A stretch of DNA of 64,000 bases from Paramagnetospirillum marisnigri (GCF_001650715.1 NZ_LWQT01000077.1:206337-270336), one strand, 5' to 3'; numbered from the stretch's first letter, positions 17,697 through 28,346 are shown. A program made the numbers and translations. Notes: generated by a model not told the origin, from the letters alone.

Positions 17697-17996
17697 ATGC
17701 AATACACCACCAAACGCAATGGCAGCCAGATCCAGGCCTCCCTGTCGGGGCGACTGACCTTTGCCGATGCCGCCCAGTTTCCGCAATTCGTCGATCAGGT
17801 CGCCAAGGGCGCCACGGTGTGCGAACTCGACCTGGCCGGCCTGACCTTCATCGACTCCACCGGTATGAGCCTGTTCGTCCACGTCTACGATGCCGCCCAG
17901 GAGTCCGGCCTGAAGGTGGTGGTTCGCAATGCCCAGGGCATGGTGGCCGATACCTTGCGGCGCGCCAGCTTCGACACCTTGTTCGAGTTCAAGTGA
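17697..17996 (+). CDS. STAS-domain anti-sigma-factor antagonist
   Basis: A single STAS domain of 99 residues resembling SpoIIAA/RsbV. The phosphorylatable serine is S54 in LTFIDSTGMSL, preceded by CELDLAGL and followed by VYDAAQESGLKVVV. In partner-switching systems the unphosphorylated form binds the kinase/anti-sigma protein, and phosphorylation at this Ser releases it. The kinase gene follows immediately, with its GTG overlapping this stop, so the two are surely partners. GGGGAG lies 9 bp upstream of the ATG. No sigma factor or PP2C phosphatase is adjacent. Confidence 0.88.
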   Translation: MQYTTKRNGSQIQASLSGRLTFADAAQFPQFVDQVAKGATVCELDLAGLTFIDSTGMSLFVHVYDAAQESGLKVVVRNAQGMVADTLRRASFDTLFEFK

Positions 17997-18697
17997 GCGG
18001 CCTCGACTTCCTCAATCTAGGCGTGGCCGAGGCGGAATTCGACCGAATCCGCCGCCGTATGCTCGATCTCAACCGCAGCCTCTCCGGCCGCCGCATGGTG
18101 GCGGTGTTCGATGGCCGCGCCCCCGGCGGCCCCGCCGCCAGCCTGACGCAGACCGCCGATATCTTCATCGACGCCTCTTGCGACGGCCATGCCGCATTCG
18201 AACTTCCCACCCCGGCCGATCTGGTGATCCGGGTCTCCACCCTGACCGCCATCGATACCGATCTGTCCGACGCCCTGGTGGCGGCGGTCAATGCCCGTGG
18301 CGACCAACGCCTGCACAGCACCGACATGGACATCCGCTGCGCCGTGCAGGAAGCCATCGGCAATGCGGTCATCCACGGCAATCTTGGCCTGGACGGGTCC
18401 ATGCGGGCCGATCTGGCGGGACTGCGGATTTTCGCCGAGGCCATGGAGAAACGCCGCGGTGATCCGGCACGGGCCTGCCTGCCGGTCACCATCATCACCC
18501 GCACGCGCGGGACCGAGTTGGAGGTTTCCATCGAGGACCGGGGCCGGGGCTTCAGCCCCCCGCTGACCCGTCCCACCCGACCACCGCCGGTAGCGGCGGG
18601 CGGCTTGGGCCTGGTGATCATTCACCGTTGCTGCAGCAAGGTCGGCTTCGGCCTGGGCGGGCGGCGCATCACCATGACCTTCTCCGCCGCCCCCTGA
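17993..18697 (+). CDS. HATPase_c serine kinase / anti-sigma regulatory protein
   Basis: A 234-residue protein. Its C-terminal half is a GHKL ATPase of the RsbW/SpoIIAB type, with N-box EAIGNAVIHGNLGL near residue 119, G1-box EDRGRGF near 180 and GGLGLVIIHRC near 203. The first ~100 residues (DRIRRRMLDLNRSLSGRRMV...) match no family I recognise. The GTG at 17993 overlaps the STAS stop. It is expected to phosphorylate the STAS protein and to bind an output partner, which may be a sigma factor elsewhere or the chemotaxis machinery, given the receptor upstream. Confidence 0.83.
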   Translation: MSGLDFLNLGVAEAEFDRIRRRMLDLNRSLSGRRMVAVFDGRAPGGPAASLTQTADIFIDASCDGHAAFELPTPADLVIRVSTLTAIDTDLSDALVAAVNARGDQRLHSTDMDIRCAVQEAIGNAVIHGNLGLDGSMRADLAGLRIFAEAMEKRRGDPARACLPVTIITRTRGTELEVSIEDRGRGFSPPLTRPTRPPPVAAGGLGLVIIHRCCSKVGFGLGGRRITMTFSAAP

Positions 18698-18780
18698 CCC
18701 CGACCCGGGCGACGGATCGGCCTTTTTCCCGCCCGATTCCCGGTGCACCATGATGCCCCATCCCTTCCGGTGAGGCCGCC

Positions 18781-20163
18781 ATGCGCATCCTGCCCGTTGT
18801 TGCCATTTGCCTTGTCCTGCCCCTGGGCGTCCATGCCGCCGAGATGGCCCCCTCGCCCGGGTCCATCGTCCTGACCGTGTCCCAGAACGGCAGCGCCCTG
18901 GTCCAGGACCGCCGCCCTATCACGGCAGAACGAGGAGCCGGCACGCTGGTCTTCGAGGCGGTGGCGCGCGATGCCCTTGCCAGCAGCGCCATGCTGACCG
19001 GCACCGGCCTCCGGGTCCTGGAGCAGGGCTTCGACCTGGACGGACTTTCCCCCGAACGGCTGCTGGCCGCGTCGGTGGGACGCGAGGTCACCCTGGTCTG
19101 GCAGGATGGCGGCGGAGCGGAGCGGAATGAACGGGCCAAGGTCCTGGCGGCCCGGCCGCAACCGCTGTTCCTGGTGGCGGGCAAGGTGGTCAGCGGCACC
19201 CCGGCCCGCATCCTGTTCGACGCCCTGCCCGCCGGGCTGCGCCCCGGCCCAGCCTTCCGTGCCGCCATCGAAGCGGAAGCGGCGGGACCACGAGAGGTGG
19301 AGCTGACCTATCGCACCACCGGCCTGGGCTGGAGCAGCGACGCCAGCGCCGAACTGTCCGCAGACCGCATGACCCTGACCCTGTGGGCCAGCATTACCAA
19401 TGCCAGCGGCGCCGATTACACCGACGCCCGGTTGCGGCTGCTGGCCGGCAGCCCCAACCAGGCCCCCGAGCCCGACCGCGCCCAGCCCAAGGTGATGCGC
19501 GCCATGGCCATGACCGCCGCTCCAGCGGCCGAACCGGTCCGCGAGGCGGTGGGGCCCTATCACCTCTATACCGTAGAGCGACCGCTGACCCTGAGAGACG
19601 GCGAGACCCGGCAGGTGCCGCTGCTGAGCGCCCGCTCGGTGCCCATCACGCGGGAACTGGTGCTGGAGCCCCAGCCGGTCCCGGTCCATCAGGCGCGCCA
19701 GTCCGACAGCCGCGACCTTCACCCGGTGCAGGTGATCGAATTCGCCAATACCTCCGCCAATGGCTTGGGCAAGCCCTTGCCGGGCGGCGTCATCCGGGTG
19801 GGCGAGCGCGGCCGCGATGGCCGTCTGGTGCCGCTAGGCGAGGACCTTTTGCCCCCGCTGCCCGAGGGGCGCAACGGCCGCATCTCCCTGGGGCAAGCCT
19901 TCGATGTCACCGCGCGCCGGGTGCAGACCGATTTCCAGCGCCTGTCCCCCGACAGCACCGAAACCGCCCAGGAAGTCCGCCTCGCCAATGGCGGCGACCA
20001 TGCCGCCCCGGTGACGGTCATCGAGGCGCTGCGCGCCGACTGGACGATCCTTGAGGAAAGCCAGAAGCATTCCCGCGACTCCGCCGCCACCGTCCGTTGG
20101 CGGGTGGACGTGCCCGCCAAGGGCGAGGCGGTGCTGCGCTACCGGGTGCGGACCAAGGGATAA
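18781..20163 (+). CDS. DUF4139 domain-containing secreted protein
   Basis: A 460-residue protein with a clear signal peptide (about residues 1-20, ending LGVHAA), so exported to the periplasm or beyond. The rest matches DUF4139. It has an N-terminal beta-rich segment, then VELTYRTTGLGWSSDASAEL, LTLWASITNASGADYTDARL, and the C-terminal RWRVDVPAKGEAVLRYRVR that closes the domain. No enzymatic motif is visible, and the family's role is unknown. It stands alone on the plus strand, 2 bp from the convergent hydrolase gene. Confidence 0.78.
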   Translation: MRILPVVAICLVLPLGVHAAEMAPSPGSIVLTVSQNGSALVQDRRPITAERGAGTLVFEAVARDALASSAMLTGTGLRVLEQGFDLDGLSPERLLAASVGREVTLVWQDGGGAERNERAKVLAARPQPLFLVAGKVVSGTPARILFDALPAGLRPGPAFRAAIEAEAAGPREVELTYRTTGLGWSSDASAELSADRMTLTLWASITNASGADYTDARLRLLAGSPNQAPEPDRAQPKVMRAMAMTAAPAAEPVREAVGPYHLYTVERPLTLRDGETRQVPLLSARSVPITRELVLEPQPVPVHQARQSDSRDLHPVQVIEFANTSANGLGKPLPGGVIRVGERGRDGRLVPLGEDLLPPLPEGRNGRISLGQAFDVTARRVQTDFQRLSPDSTETAQEVRLANGGDHAAPVTVIEALRADWTILEESQKHSRDSAATVRWRVDVPAKGEAVLRYRVRTKG

Positions 20164-20165
20164 CC

Positions 20166-20984
20166 CTACTGGCCTCGGCGGGCGATGAAGTCGATGACCT
20201 TCTCGCCCGCGCCGTGGTCCCACAGGTCATTGTGATGGGCGGTCGGAATAAACAGGCCTTCCTTCGCCTCGGTGGATGTCGCGGCCAGCAGTCGGCGCGC
20301 CATCTCCACCGGCACGGTCTCGTCGCGCTCGCCATGGACGATGAGCAGCGGCACCCTGAGCCCCGCCATCTTGGACAGATTGTCGAAGCGGTCGGAGATC
20401 AGCAGATGCGGCAGCGGCGGCACCACGTAAGGAGGCGCCAGATCGGGAATGGAGGTGAAGGGGCATTCCAGCACCACCAGCATGGGGTCCATCAGCCCGG
20501 CCATCTCCATGGCCACCCCGGCCCCCAGGGATTCTCCGTAAAGCACGATCTTCGAGGCGGGCACGCCGCGCGACAGCAGCCACTGGACCACGGCGCGGCC
20601 ATCGGCATAGAGCCCCTTCTCGCTGGGCCGCCCCGGCATGCCGCCATAGCCGCGATACTCGGCCAGGAAGACCCCAAACCCGGCATCCAGCAGGGAGCGG
20701 GCCTTGAAGGCGCGCGACGCGATGGTTCCGGAATTTCCGTGGAAGAACACCACCGTGGGATTGCCCGACTGCTTGGGCGGCGCATACCAGCCGCCGACCG
20801 GCCAGCCATCCTCGGCCTTCAAGGGCACCGGCACCATCTCCGGGACATCGGCCTCGGCCGGGTCGGAACGGGTCTGCTCCGGATGGTAGATCATGCCACG
20901 CTGGTTGAGCGCGAGCAAAAGGACGAACAGCAGGTACAGCCCGCCGAATGCCGCGAAAGCCAGAAGGATGATCTTGAAGGCCAT
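20166..20984 (-). CDS. membrane-anchored alpha/beta hydrolase (Bem46-like)
   Basis: A 272-residue protein with one N-terminal membrane segment (residues ~4-26) and an alpha/beta-hydrolase domain. It carries the oxyanion motif FFHGNSGTI, the EYRGYGG block, nucleophile elbow GESLGAG (near residue 150), an acid in HGERDETVP and the final His in TAHHNDLW. This is the Bem46/YfhR subfamily whose substrates are unknown. The start at 20984 omits a 14-codon upstream extension that overlaps the acs terminator; GGGGA lies 4 bp upstream. It faces the DUF4139 gene tail to tail. Confidence 0.82.
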   Translation of the reverse strand: MAFKIILLAFAAFGGLYLLFVLLLALNQRGMIYHPEQTRSDPAEADVPEMVPVPLKAEDGWPVGGWYAPPKQSGNPTVVFFHGNSGTIASRAFKARSLLDAGFGVFLAEYRGYGGMPGRPSEKGLYADGRAVVQWLLSRGVPASKIVLYGESLGAGVAMEMAGLMDPMLVVLECPFTSIPDLAPPYVVPPLPHLLISDRFDNLSKMAGLRVPLLIVHGERDETVPVEMARRLLAATSTEAKEGLFIPTAHHNDLWDHGAGEKVIDFIARRGQ

Positions 20985-21005
20985 ACTGTCCCCATCAAAG
21001 AGAAA

Positions 21006-21033
21006 GGGGCCCGCGGATCGCTCCACGGGCCCC
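21006..21033 (-). terminator. rho-independent terminator of acetyl-CoA synthetase gene
   Basis: An 8-bp GC stem (CGGGCCCC arms read outward, 12-nt loop) is followed on the minus strand by TTTCTCTTT. It lies 20 bp after the acs stop and just before the hydrolase start. Confidence 0.75.
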
Positions 21034-21052
21034 CTGAGCCTCTACACGCCGA

Positions 21053-22987
<1,935 letters not shown>

Positions 22988-23068
22988 TTCGGGGGTGTCT
23001 CCCTTTTCTGATTTGACCCAAGCTCGGCGGCGGCCGGCACGGGGTGTTCCCCATTACTGCGGGTGACG

Positions 23069-23097
23069 ATTATGTTCGACTCGGGCGAGGGACACAA
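23069..23097 (-). promoter_or_regulatory. sigma-70-like promoter of acsA
   Basis: On the minus strand TTGTGT is followed after 17 bp by CATAAT (-10, 5/6). It lies in the otherwise gene-free 153-bp gap between acsA and the Rieske gene. Confidence 0.42.
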
Positions 23098-23140
23098 GCC
23101 CGCTCGAATGGGTAGGAGGTACGCTGTCACGGAATGATCA

Positions 23141-23470
23141 TCAACCCAGGGTCCTGATCTCGCCGTCCACCACCTCGAGCGGAACCGCCTCCAGCCTGCG
23201 GCCGTTGCAGGGACCGCGCACGCACAGCCCCGTCTCGATTTCGAACAGGGCGAAATGATTGGCGCACAGGATCGAGGTCTTGAAGATGTCGAGGAAGGCG
23301 TCGTCCTCGATGTTCAGCGGCGCCCCCACATGGGGACAGGAATTGACATAGCCGAACACCTCGTCTCCCTGGCGGACCACGAAGATCCGCCGCTTCTCGC
23401 CGCCGAGCATGACCTTGAATTCGCGGGCGCCGGGATCGGGAATGGAATCCAGGGGACAGAGGGTCTTCAA
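23141..23470 (-). CDS. Rieske [2Fe-2S] ferredoxin-like protein
   Basis: A 109-residue single-domain Rieske protein. Cluster ligands are C45 and H47 in SCPHVGAPLN and C69 and H72 in CANHFALFE, the standard CxH...CxxH pair. It has no signal peptide or membrane anchor, so it is a soluble electron carrier of the ferredoxin type rather than a bc1 subunit. Translation most likely starts at TTG 23470, which overlaps the EVE-gene stop (TTGA). An ATG start in this frame would have to lie far inside the EVE gene. No partner oxygenase is nearby. Confidence 0.8.
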   Translation of the reverse strand: MKTLCPLDSIPDPGAREFKVMLGGEKRRIFVVRQGDEVFGYVNSCPHVGAPLNIEDDAFLDIFKTSILCANHFALFEIETGLCVRGPCNGRRLEAVPLEVVDGEIRTLG

Positions 23471-23880
23471 GCCTCGACCCCCGCCAGGCCGCAGATGATC
23501 CGCCACGACTCCTCGTCCACCGGCGTCACCGACAGGCGCGACTGGCGCACCAGCGCCAGATGGTCCAGCCGGGGATCGCCCTTGATCTGGGCCAGGGTGA
23601 CCGGTGTCTTCACAGGCATCAGCGCCTTGAAATCCACCACCACCCATTTGCCCTCGGGATCGGTGGGATCGGGGTAGGATTCTCCCACCACCTCCACCAC
23701 CCCGACGATGCGCTTTTCTTCCACCGAGTGATAGAAGAAGGCGCGGTCGCCCCGGCGCATGGCCTTCAAATTGGCCGCCGCCTGATGATTGCGCACCCCG
23801 TCCCAGTACTGGACACCCTTCTTGACGTGATCATCCCAGGACCATGCGGTGGGCTCGGACTTGACCAGCCAGAAGGCCAT
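23467..23880 (-). CDS. EVE-domain protein
   Basis: A 137-residue EVE domain, the PUA-like fold shared with YTH/ASCH proteins that recognises modified bases. The start MAFWLVKSEPTAWSWDDH, then WDGVRNHQAAANLKAMRRGDRAFFYHS and the C-terminal PRLDHLALVRQSRLSVTPV are the family signature; in the wider family an aromatic cage binds the modified nucleotide. Its stop overlaps the Rieske start, and its ATG abuts the YciI stop (shared base 23880). The three genes form one tight operon. Confidence 0.88.
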   Translation of the reverse strand: MAFWLVKSEPTAWSWDDHVKKGVQYWDGVRNHQAAANLKAMRRGDRAFFYHSVEEKRIVGVVEVVGESYPDPTDPEGKWVVVDFKALMPVKTPVTLAQIKGDPRLDHLALVRQSRLSVTPVDEESWRIICGLAGVEA

Positions 23881-24155
23881 CAGGGGAAGACCTTCTTAAA
23901 CGGCGTGATGGTGACGCTTTCGAACAGTCCGGCCTTGGCATAGGGGTCGGCGGCCAGGAAGGCGTCGAGGCTGGCGCGGTCGGGGAAGTCGATCACCAGC
24001 AGGCTGCCGACCATGCCCTGGCGATCCTCGGTCTGCAGCGGCCCGGCCAGCACCACCTTGTCGATATGGGCCTTGATGAACTCAAGATGGGCGGCGCGGT
24101 TGTCCAGGCGGACCTGAAGGTGGCCGGGCTTGTCCTTGCAGTGAACGGCGAACAT
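23880..24155 (-). CDS. YciI-family protein
   Basis: A 91-residue YciI-like protein of the ferredoxin-like alpha/beta fold. It has the conserved His-Asp core: H5 in FAVHCKDKPG, then RLDNRAAHLEFIKAH, LAGPLQTED and DPYAKAGLFESVTITPF. YciI proteins have a conserved active-site-like His/Asp pair but no general function; some act in chloro-aromatic degradation. The start at 24155 has AAGGA about 10 bp upstream. It is the first gene of the YciI-EVE-Rieske operon. Confidence 0.85.
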   Translation of the reverse strand: MFAVHCKDKPGHLQVRLDNRAAHLEFIKAHIDKVVLAGPLQTEDRQGMVGSLLVIDFPDRASLDAFLAADPYAKAGLFESVTITPFKKVFP

Positions 24156-24282
24156 GCGATCTGTTTCCTTGGGCTGGAATTGACCGGGCAAGCGTAGCGG
24201 AAAATCGCCCGGGCAGGGAAGCATGCATCCACCGTTTCCCCGGCGGCCGTCCTCGGGTAAGCTCGCGGGTGGGAGGAGTAGG

Positions 24283-24690
24283 ATGTCTATCGCCTGGGAT
24301 GAGTCTCTCGCACTCGGCGACCCGGTCATCGATGACGACCACCGCCGCATGATCGGCCTGATCGCCCTGCTGGAAGCGGCGGCGCGGGGCGAGCTCGGTC
24401 TGGACGCCACCGGCCGGGTGCTGGACGACTTGACCGAACTCTGCCGCGAGCATTTCGCCCGCGAGGAAGATCTTCAGCGCCGCATCGGCTTTCCCGAACT
24501 GGACAGCCATAGGATTGCCCATGCCATGCTGCAGCAGCGGCTGGAATCGACCCTGGGCCATTATCGCGACGGCGACGACGAGGTCAGGGCGGGCATCGTC
24601 CGCACCCTGGGCGATTCCCTGGCCACCTGGCTGCTCGGTCACATCACCGGCAGCGACATGGAATTCCTGCCCTTCATGGGGCGGCGATAG
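24283..24690 (+). CDS. bacteriohemerythrin
   Basis: A 135-residue single-domain hemerythrin. All di-iron ligands are present: H20, H57 and E61 (HFAREE), H76 and H80 (SHRIAH), H120 and D125 (GHITGSD). These proteins bind O2 reversibly and serve in oxygen storage, sensing or delivery. GGGAGGAG lies just upstream of ATG 24283. The gene is monocistronic and divergent from the YciI operon. Abundant hemerythrins are typical of microaerophilic magnetospirilla, which fits the inferred host. Confidence 0.92.
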   Translation: MSIAWDESLALGDPVIDDDHRRMIGLIALLEAAARGELGLDATGRVLDDLTELCREHFAREEDLQRRIGFPELDSHRIAHAMLQQRLESTLGHYRDGDDEVRAGIVRTLGDSLATWLLGHITGSDMEFLPFMGRR

Positions 24691-24754
24691 AATTCATCTG
24701 GATTTGGTCGAATCGAAGCCCCGTTTTGGGCTTGATCCGGCCACTCTTTCGTCA

Positions 24755-24776
24755 TGGCCGGGCCTTGTCCCGGCCA
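24755..24776. repeat. palindromic element common in alphaproteobacterial intergenic DNA
   Basis: TGGCCGGG-CCTTGT-CCCGGCCA forms an 8-bp stem with a 6-nt loop, inside the longer phrase GTCATGGCCGGGCCTTGTCC. Closely similar phrases are scattered between genes in many alphaproteobacterial genomes. It lies between the convergent hemerythrin and IalB-like genes and may also end transcription. No second copy is visible in this window. Confidence 0.45.
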
Positions 24777-24786
24777 CCCACGCGGA

Positions 24787-25317
24787 TCAGCGCTTGACGC
24801 CGCAGGCCTTGTCGGCGGCGGCCAGGGCATCGGAGAACCCGGCCAGCGGGAAGGTGGCGGTGATATCGGCCCCCTTGACGGGAGTGGCATGCATCACCGC
24901 TTCCTTGCCCCCCTTCAGCGAGGCGACGATCGCCTTGTCGGCCTTGGCGTCCTCGCCCCAGGCGCGGTCGCCCTTGGTGAACAGGCTGTGCGGCTTGGTG
25001 CCCACCCGCAATTCCACCTTGGTGTCCTTCTTGAAGCCATAGGCGCCGCTGATGCTGACCTCGTCGGTGCTCTTGCCGCCCGAACGATGGGTCACGGTCA
25101 GGAAGGTGGCGGTCTTGGCCCCCTTCTCGCCGCCCTGGACCTTGGCGGCCGGCGCGGCGAGATAGCAGGTCAAAGCTTTGCCATCGGCGAAGGTCAGGAC
25201 GTCCCAGGTACCATGGGTGCCGATGCGCTTGGTGGTATCCGCGGCCATTGCCGCCCCGGCGACGGGAAGAAGGGAGACGACAATCGCCGCCGTGACGATC
25301 CGAAGGGCCTGTTTCAT
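24787..25317 (-). CDS. invasion-associated locus B (IalB)-like periplasmic protein
   Basis: A 176-residue protein with a signal peptide (residues 1-25, ending GAAMAA). The mature part follows the IalB pattern: W-D-V-x-T...C-Y-L (TWDVLTFADGKALTCYLA), TVTHRSGGKSTDEVSI and FPLAGFSDALAAADKACG, with two cysteines (C51 and near the end) that could pair. The family is widespread in free-living alphaproteobacteria, so no pathogenic role is implied. The start at 25317 has GAGG 5 bp upstream. Confidence 0.75.
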   Translation of the reverse strand: MKQALRIVTAAIVVSLLPVAGAAMAADTTKRIGTHGTWDVLTFADGKALTCYLAAPAAKVQGGEKGAKTATFLTVTHRSGGKSTDEVSISGAYGFKKDTKVELRVGTKPHSLFTKGDRAWGEDAKADKAIVASLKGGKEAVMHATPVKGADITATFPLAGFSDALAAADKACGVKR

Positions 25318-25345
25318 TCCATCCTCTATGTTGCGGGCGCCCCTT

Positions 25346-26374
25346 CTACAGGGTGCCACCCAGGATATGCTCGCTCTTATGCACCACATGGGCGCCCTTG
25401 CCGACGATCAGCGGGTCGGGGGCGTGCACCAGGGAGCGGTCCTTGCCGGGATAATCCACCGAGTTGAGAAAGTGAAGCATGCAGTTCAGCCGCGCCCGCT
25501 TCTTGTCGTCGGACTTGATGATGGTCCACGGCGCGTCGGCGGTGTCGGTGTAGAAGAACATGGCCTCCTTGGCCTCGGTGTATTCCGCCCACTTGCCCAG
25601 CGACGCCTTGTCGATGGGCGACAGCTTCCATTGCTTCAGCGGGTCGTTCTCGCGCGACTTGAAGCGGCGGCGCTGCTCGTCCTGGGTGACCGAGAACCAG
25701 TATTTGTAGAGCTTGATGCCCGAGCGCACCAGCATGCGCTCCATCTCGGGGGTCTGGCGCATGAATTCCAGATATTCCGCTGGACTACAGAATCCCATCA
25801 CCCGCTCGACCCCGGCGCGGTTGTACCAGGAGCGGTCGAACAGCACCATCTCGCCCGCGGTGGGCAGGTGCTGGATGTAGCGCTGGAAGAACCATTGGCC
25901 GCGCTCGACCTCGCTGGGCTTTTCCAGCGCCACCACGCGGGCGCCGCGCGGATTGAGGTGTTCGGTAAAGCGCTTGATGGTGCCGCCCTTGCCCGCCGCG
26001 TCGCGGCCCTCGAACAGCAGCACGAATTTCTGGCCGCTTTCCTTGGCCCACAACTGCACCTTCAGCAGTTCGGCCTGCAGCGCCGCCTTCTTCTCCTCGT
26101 ATTCCGCCCGGCCCATCCTGGACTTGTAGGGATAGGCGCCGGTTTCGAAGGCGTGGCGAATGGCCTCGGGGTCATGGCGCATCTCGGCCAGTTCGTGCAG
26201 CGCCTGGGCGGTGGGAGTGGACGGCGCGGCGGGGGGCTTGGCCCGCGGCGTCGGCTTGGTCGTCTTGGTGGCGGCTTTCGGGGCGGCGGGCTTGGGCGCG
26301 GGCGCCGTTTCCTGGGCCGAAGCCTCGACGACGGCGGCAGCGGCGGACTTGGTCTCGTCTTCCGGATGGATCAT
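25346..26374 (-). CDS. ppk2: polyphosphate kinase 2
   Basis: PPK2 transfers phosphate between polyphosphate and nucleoside di- or monophosphates. The 342-residue protein has Walker A FEGRDAAGKGGTIKRF (residues 122-137), KPSEVERGQWFFQRYIQHLP, and Walker B/catalytic LFDRSWYNRAGVE (D180), followed by the lid region QDEQRRRFKSR. About 65 N-terminal residues are an Ala/Pro/Lys/Thr-rich extension not needed by the core. A single PPK2 domain suggests class I. It is 40 bp downstream of the asparagine-synthetase gene. Confidence 0.92.
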   Translation of the reverse strand: MIHPEDETKSAAAAVVEASAQETAPAPKPAAPKAATKTTKPTPRAKPPAAPSTPTAQALHELAEMRHDPEAIRHAFETGAYPYKSRMGRAEYEEKKAALQAELLKVQLWAKESGQKFVLLFEGRDAAGKGGTIKRFTEHLNPRGARVVALEKPSEVERGQWFFQRYIQHLPTAGEMVLFDRSWYNRAGVERVMGFCSPAEYLEFMRQTPEMERMLVRSGIKLYKYWFSVTQDEQRRRFKSRENDPLKQWKLSPIDKASLGKWAEYTEAKEAMFFYTDTADAPWTIIKSDDKKRARLNCMLHFLNSVDYPGKDRSLVHAPDPLIVGKGAHVVHKSEHILGGTL

Positions 26375-26414
26375 GATTTCCCCCAGCGATCTTATATGCT
26401 TGGGCTCAAGTCTA

Positions 26415-28334
26415 TCAGGCCCGGCGCCCCTGCTCCAGCCAGGCCTGAAGCATGAGGACCTGCCAGATTTCGCTTTGCCAGTTCTTGGCGCCCGAGCGCT
26501 GCTCGCTCCAGCAGCGCGCCACCAGCGACGCGTTCAGCCAACCCTGGCGGCGCAGCCGGTCCTCGGCCAGCAGGTCGTCGGCCCAGTCCTTCAGCCGCCC
26601 GCCTAGCCAGCGGCGCAGCGGCACCTCGAAGCCCATCTTGGGCCGGTCGACCAGGGCGCGGGGAACATGGCGATACAGAACCCGCCGCAGCACTGCCTTG
26701 CCGGTGCCGCCGTCGATCTTGAGGCCGGTGGGCAGGCTCCAGGCCAATTCGGCCACGGCGGGGTCAAGGAAGGGCAGCCGCGCCTCCAGCGAGGCGGCCA
26801 TGGTGGCGCGGTCGGTCTTGACGCACAGATCGTCGGGCAGATAGCCCAGCACGTCGAGCAGCATGGTGGCCAGGGCGGGGTCCGTCACCGCCGGGGTCGG
26901 CGCGTCGAACAGGCAGGGCTTGGCGCCAGCGCTTGGCACCAGGTCGGGCATGCCGCGCCAGCGGGAATAATGCAGCCCCAGCAGCTTGGCTAGGCTGTCG
27001 GCCCCCAGCCGCTCGGCGGCGCGGCCCAGGCGGTAGCCGGGATGGCTGCGTCGCTTGGACAAGGGCGCGGCCAGGGCGGCAAGCCCCTCGGCCGGGGCCG
27101 CCAGCCATCGCGCCCCCAGCGCCCCCAGGCGCCGCAGCGGCCGGGGGGTGGCGGCCAGCCCGCGCCAGTCCCTGGGGATGGAACGGTAAATGCCGTAGCC
27201 GCCGAACAATTCGTCGGCGCCATCGCCCGACAGCGCCACCGTCACCTGCCGCCGGGTGACCTGGGCCAGCAGGGCGGTGGGCAGGGCGGCTTGGTCGGCG
27301 AAGGGCTCGTCATACATCCAGGCCAGGCGCGGCACCTGCTCCAACGCTTCGGCATCGGTGATGCGCACTTCGGTATGAAGGGTGCCGAGATGGTCGGCCA
27401 CGGCGCGGGCATGGCGGCTTTCGTCCAGCCCGTCCTGGTCGAAGCCGATGGTGAAGCTGTGCACCGGCGCGCCGGACAGCTGACGCATCAGGGCGGCGGT
27501 GATGGACGAATCGATGCCGCCCGACAGGAACAGCCCCACCGGCACATCGGCCTGCATGCGCAAGCCCACCGAGGCCCGCAGCAACTCCTCCAGCCGGTCG
27601 GCGGCCTGATCCGCCGTGCCGGTGAAGCGGCCCTCCACCGCCCGCGCCGTCGCCACCGCCGACCAATAGGGCGCAAGCGACGCCTCGCCGCCCCGCACCG
27701 TCATCACCGTGCCGGGTTCCAGCTTGCGGGCCTGGGCGTAGATGGTGTGCGGCGCCGGAATCCAGCCCAGCCGCAGATACAGCCCCATTGTGTCGCGGTC
27801 CAGGGTGCCGTCCCAGGCGGGATGGGCGGCCAGGGCCTTCAACTCGGAACCGAACAGCAGGCTGCCGCCGCACCGCGCCCAATACAGCGGCTTCTCGCCG
27901 AAACGGTCGCGGGCCAGATACAGCACCCGGTCGCGGCGGTCCCACAGGGCGAAGGCGAACATGCCGTCGAAGGCGGCCACCGCCGCCTCCACCCCCCAGG
28001 CGGAAACCGCTTCCAGCAGCACCTCGGTGTCGGAATGGCCGCGCCAGGCGATGGCGGGGTCGAGCCGCGCCTTCAGCGCCGCGTGATTGTAGATTTCGCC
28101 GTTGAAGCTGATGACCCAGCGGCCATCATGGGAGTCCATGGGCTGATGCCCCTGGGGGCTGAGATCAAGGATGGCGAGGCGGCGGAAACCCAGCGCCAAC
28201 CCGGCTTGCTCATCCACCCAGGCGCCGTCGTCATCGGGGCCGCGATGGATCAGGGTGGCGGCCATGGCCGCCACCACCCGCGCCCGCTCGGGGGTTGTTC
28301 CGGTGATGTCGAGGAATCCGGCGAAGCCGCACAT
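26415..28334 (-). CDS. asnB: asparagine synthetase B-like glutamine-dependent amidotransferase
   Basis: A 639-residue two-domain enzyme. An N-terminal class II glutaminase domain starts with the nucleophile C2 (MCGFAGFLD). The C-terminal synthetase domain has the ATP-pyrophosphatase loop LSGGIDSS near residue 271 and GDGADELFGGYGIY. The basic reaction is ATP-dependent amidation of a carboxylate using glutamine. In surface-glycan clusters such homologues (for example WbpS-type) amidate sugar acids rather than aspartate. Location directly behind a Maf-type flagellin glycosyltransferase suggests sugar modification, but plain asparagine synthesis is possible. Confidence 0.87.
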   Translation of the reverse strand: MCGFAGFLDITGTTPERARVVAAMAATLIHRGPDDDGAWVDEQAGLALGFRRLAILDLSPQGHQPMDSHDGRWVISFNGEIYNHAALKARLDPAIAWRGHSDTEVLLEAVSAWGVEAAVAAFDGMFAFALWDRRDRVLYLARDRFGEKPLYWARCGGSLLFGSELKALAAHPAWDGTLDRDTMGLYLRLGWIPAPHTIYAQARKLEPGTVMTVRGGEASLAPYWSAVATARAVEGRFTGTADQAADRLEELLRASVGLRMQADVPVGLFLSGGIDSSITAALMRQLSGAPVHSFTIGFDQDGLDESRHARAVADHLGTLHTEVRITDAEALEQVPRLAWMYDEPFADQAALPTALLAQVTRRQVTVALSGDGADELFGGYGIYRSIPRDWRGLAATPRPLRRLGALGARWLAAPAEGLAALAAPLSKRRSHPGYRLGRAAERLGADSLAKLLGLHYSRWRGMPDLVPSAGAKPCLFDAPTPAVTDPALATMLLDVLGYLPDDLCVKTDRATMAASLEARLPFLDPAVAELAWSLPTGLKIDGGTGKAVLRRVLYRHVPRALVDRPKMGFEVPLRRWLGGRLKDWADDLLAEDRLRRQGWLNASLVARCWSEQRSGAKNWQSEIWQVLMLQAWLEQGRRA

Positions 28335-28346
28335 GGAAGGACCCGG

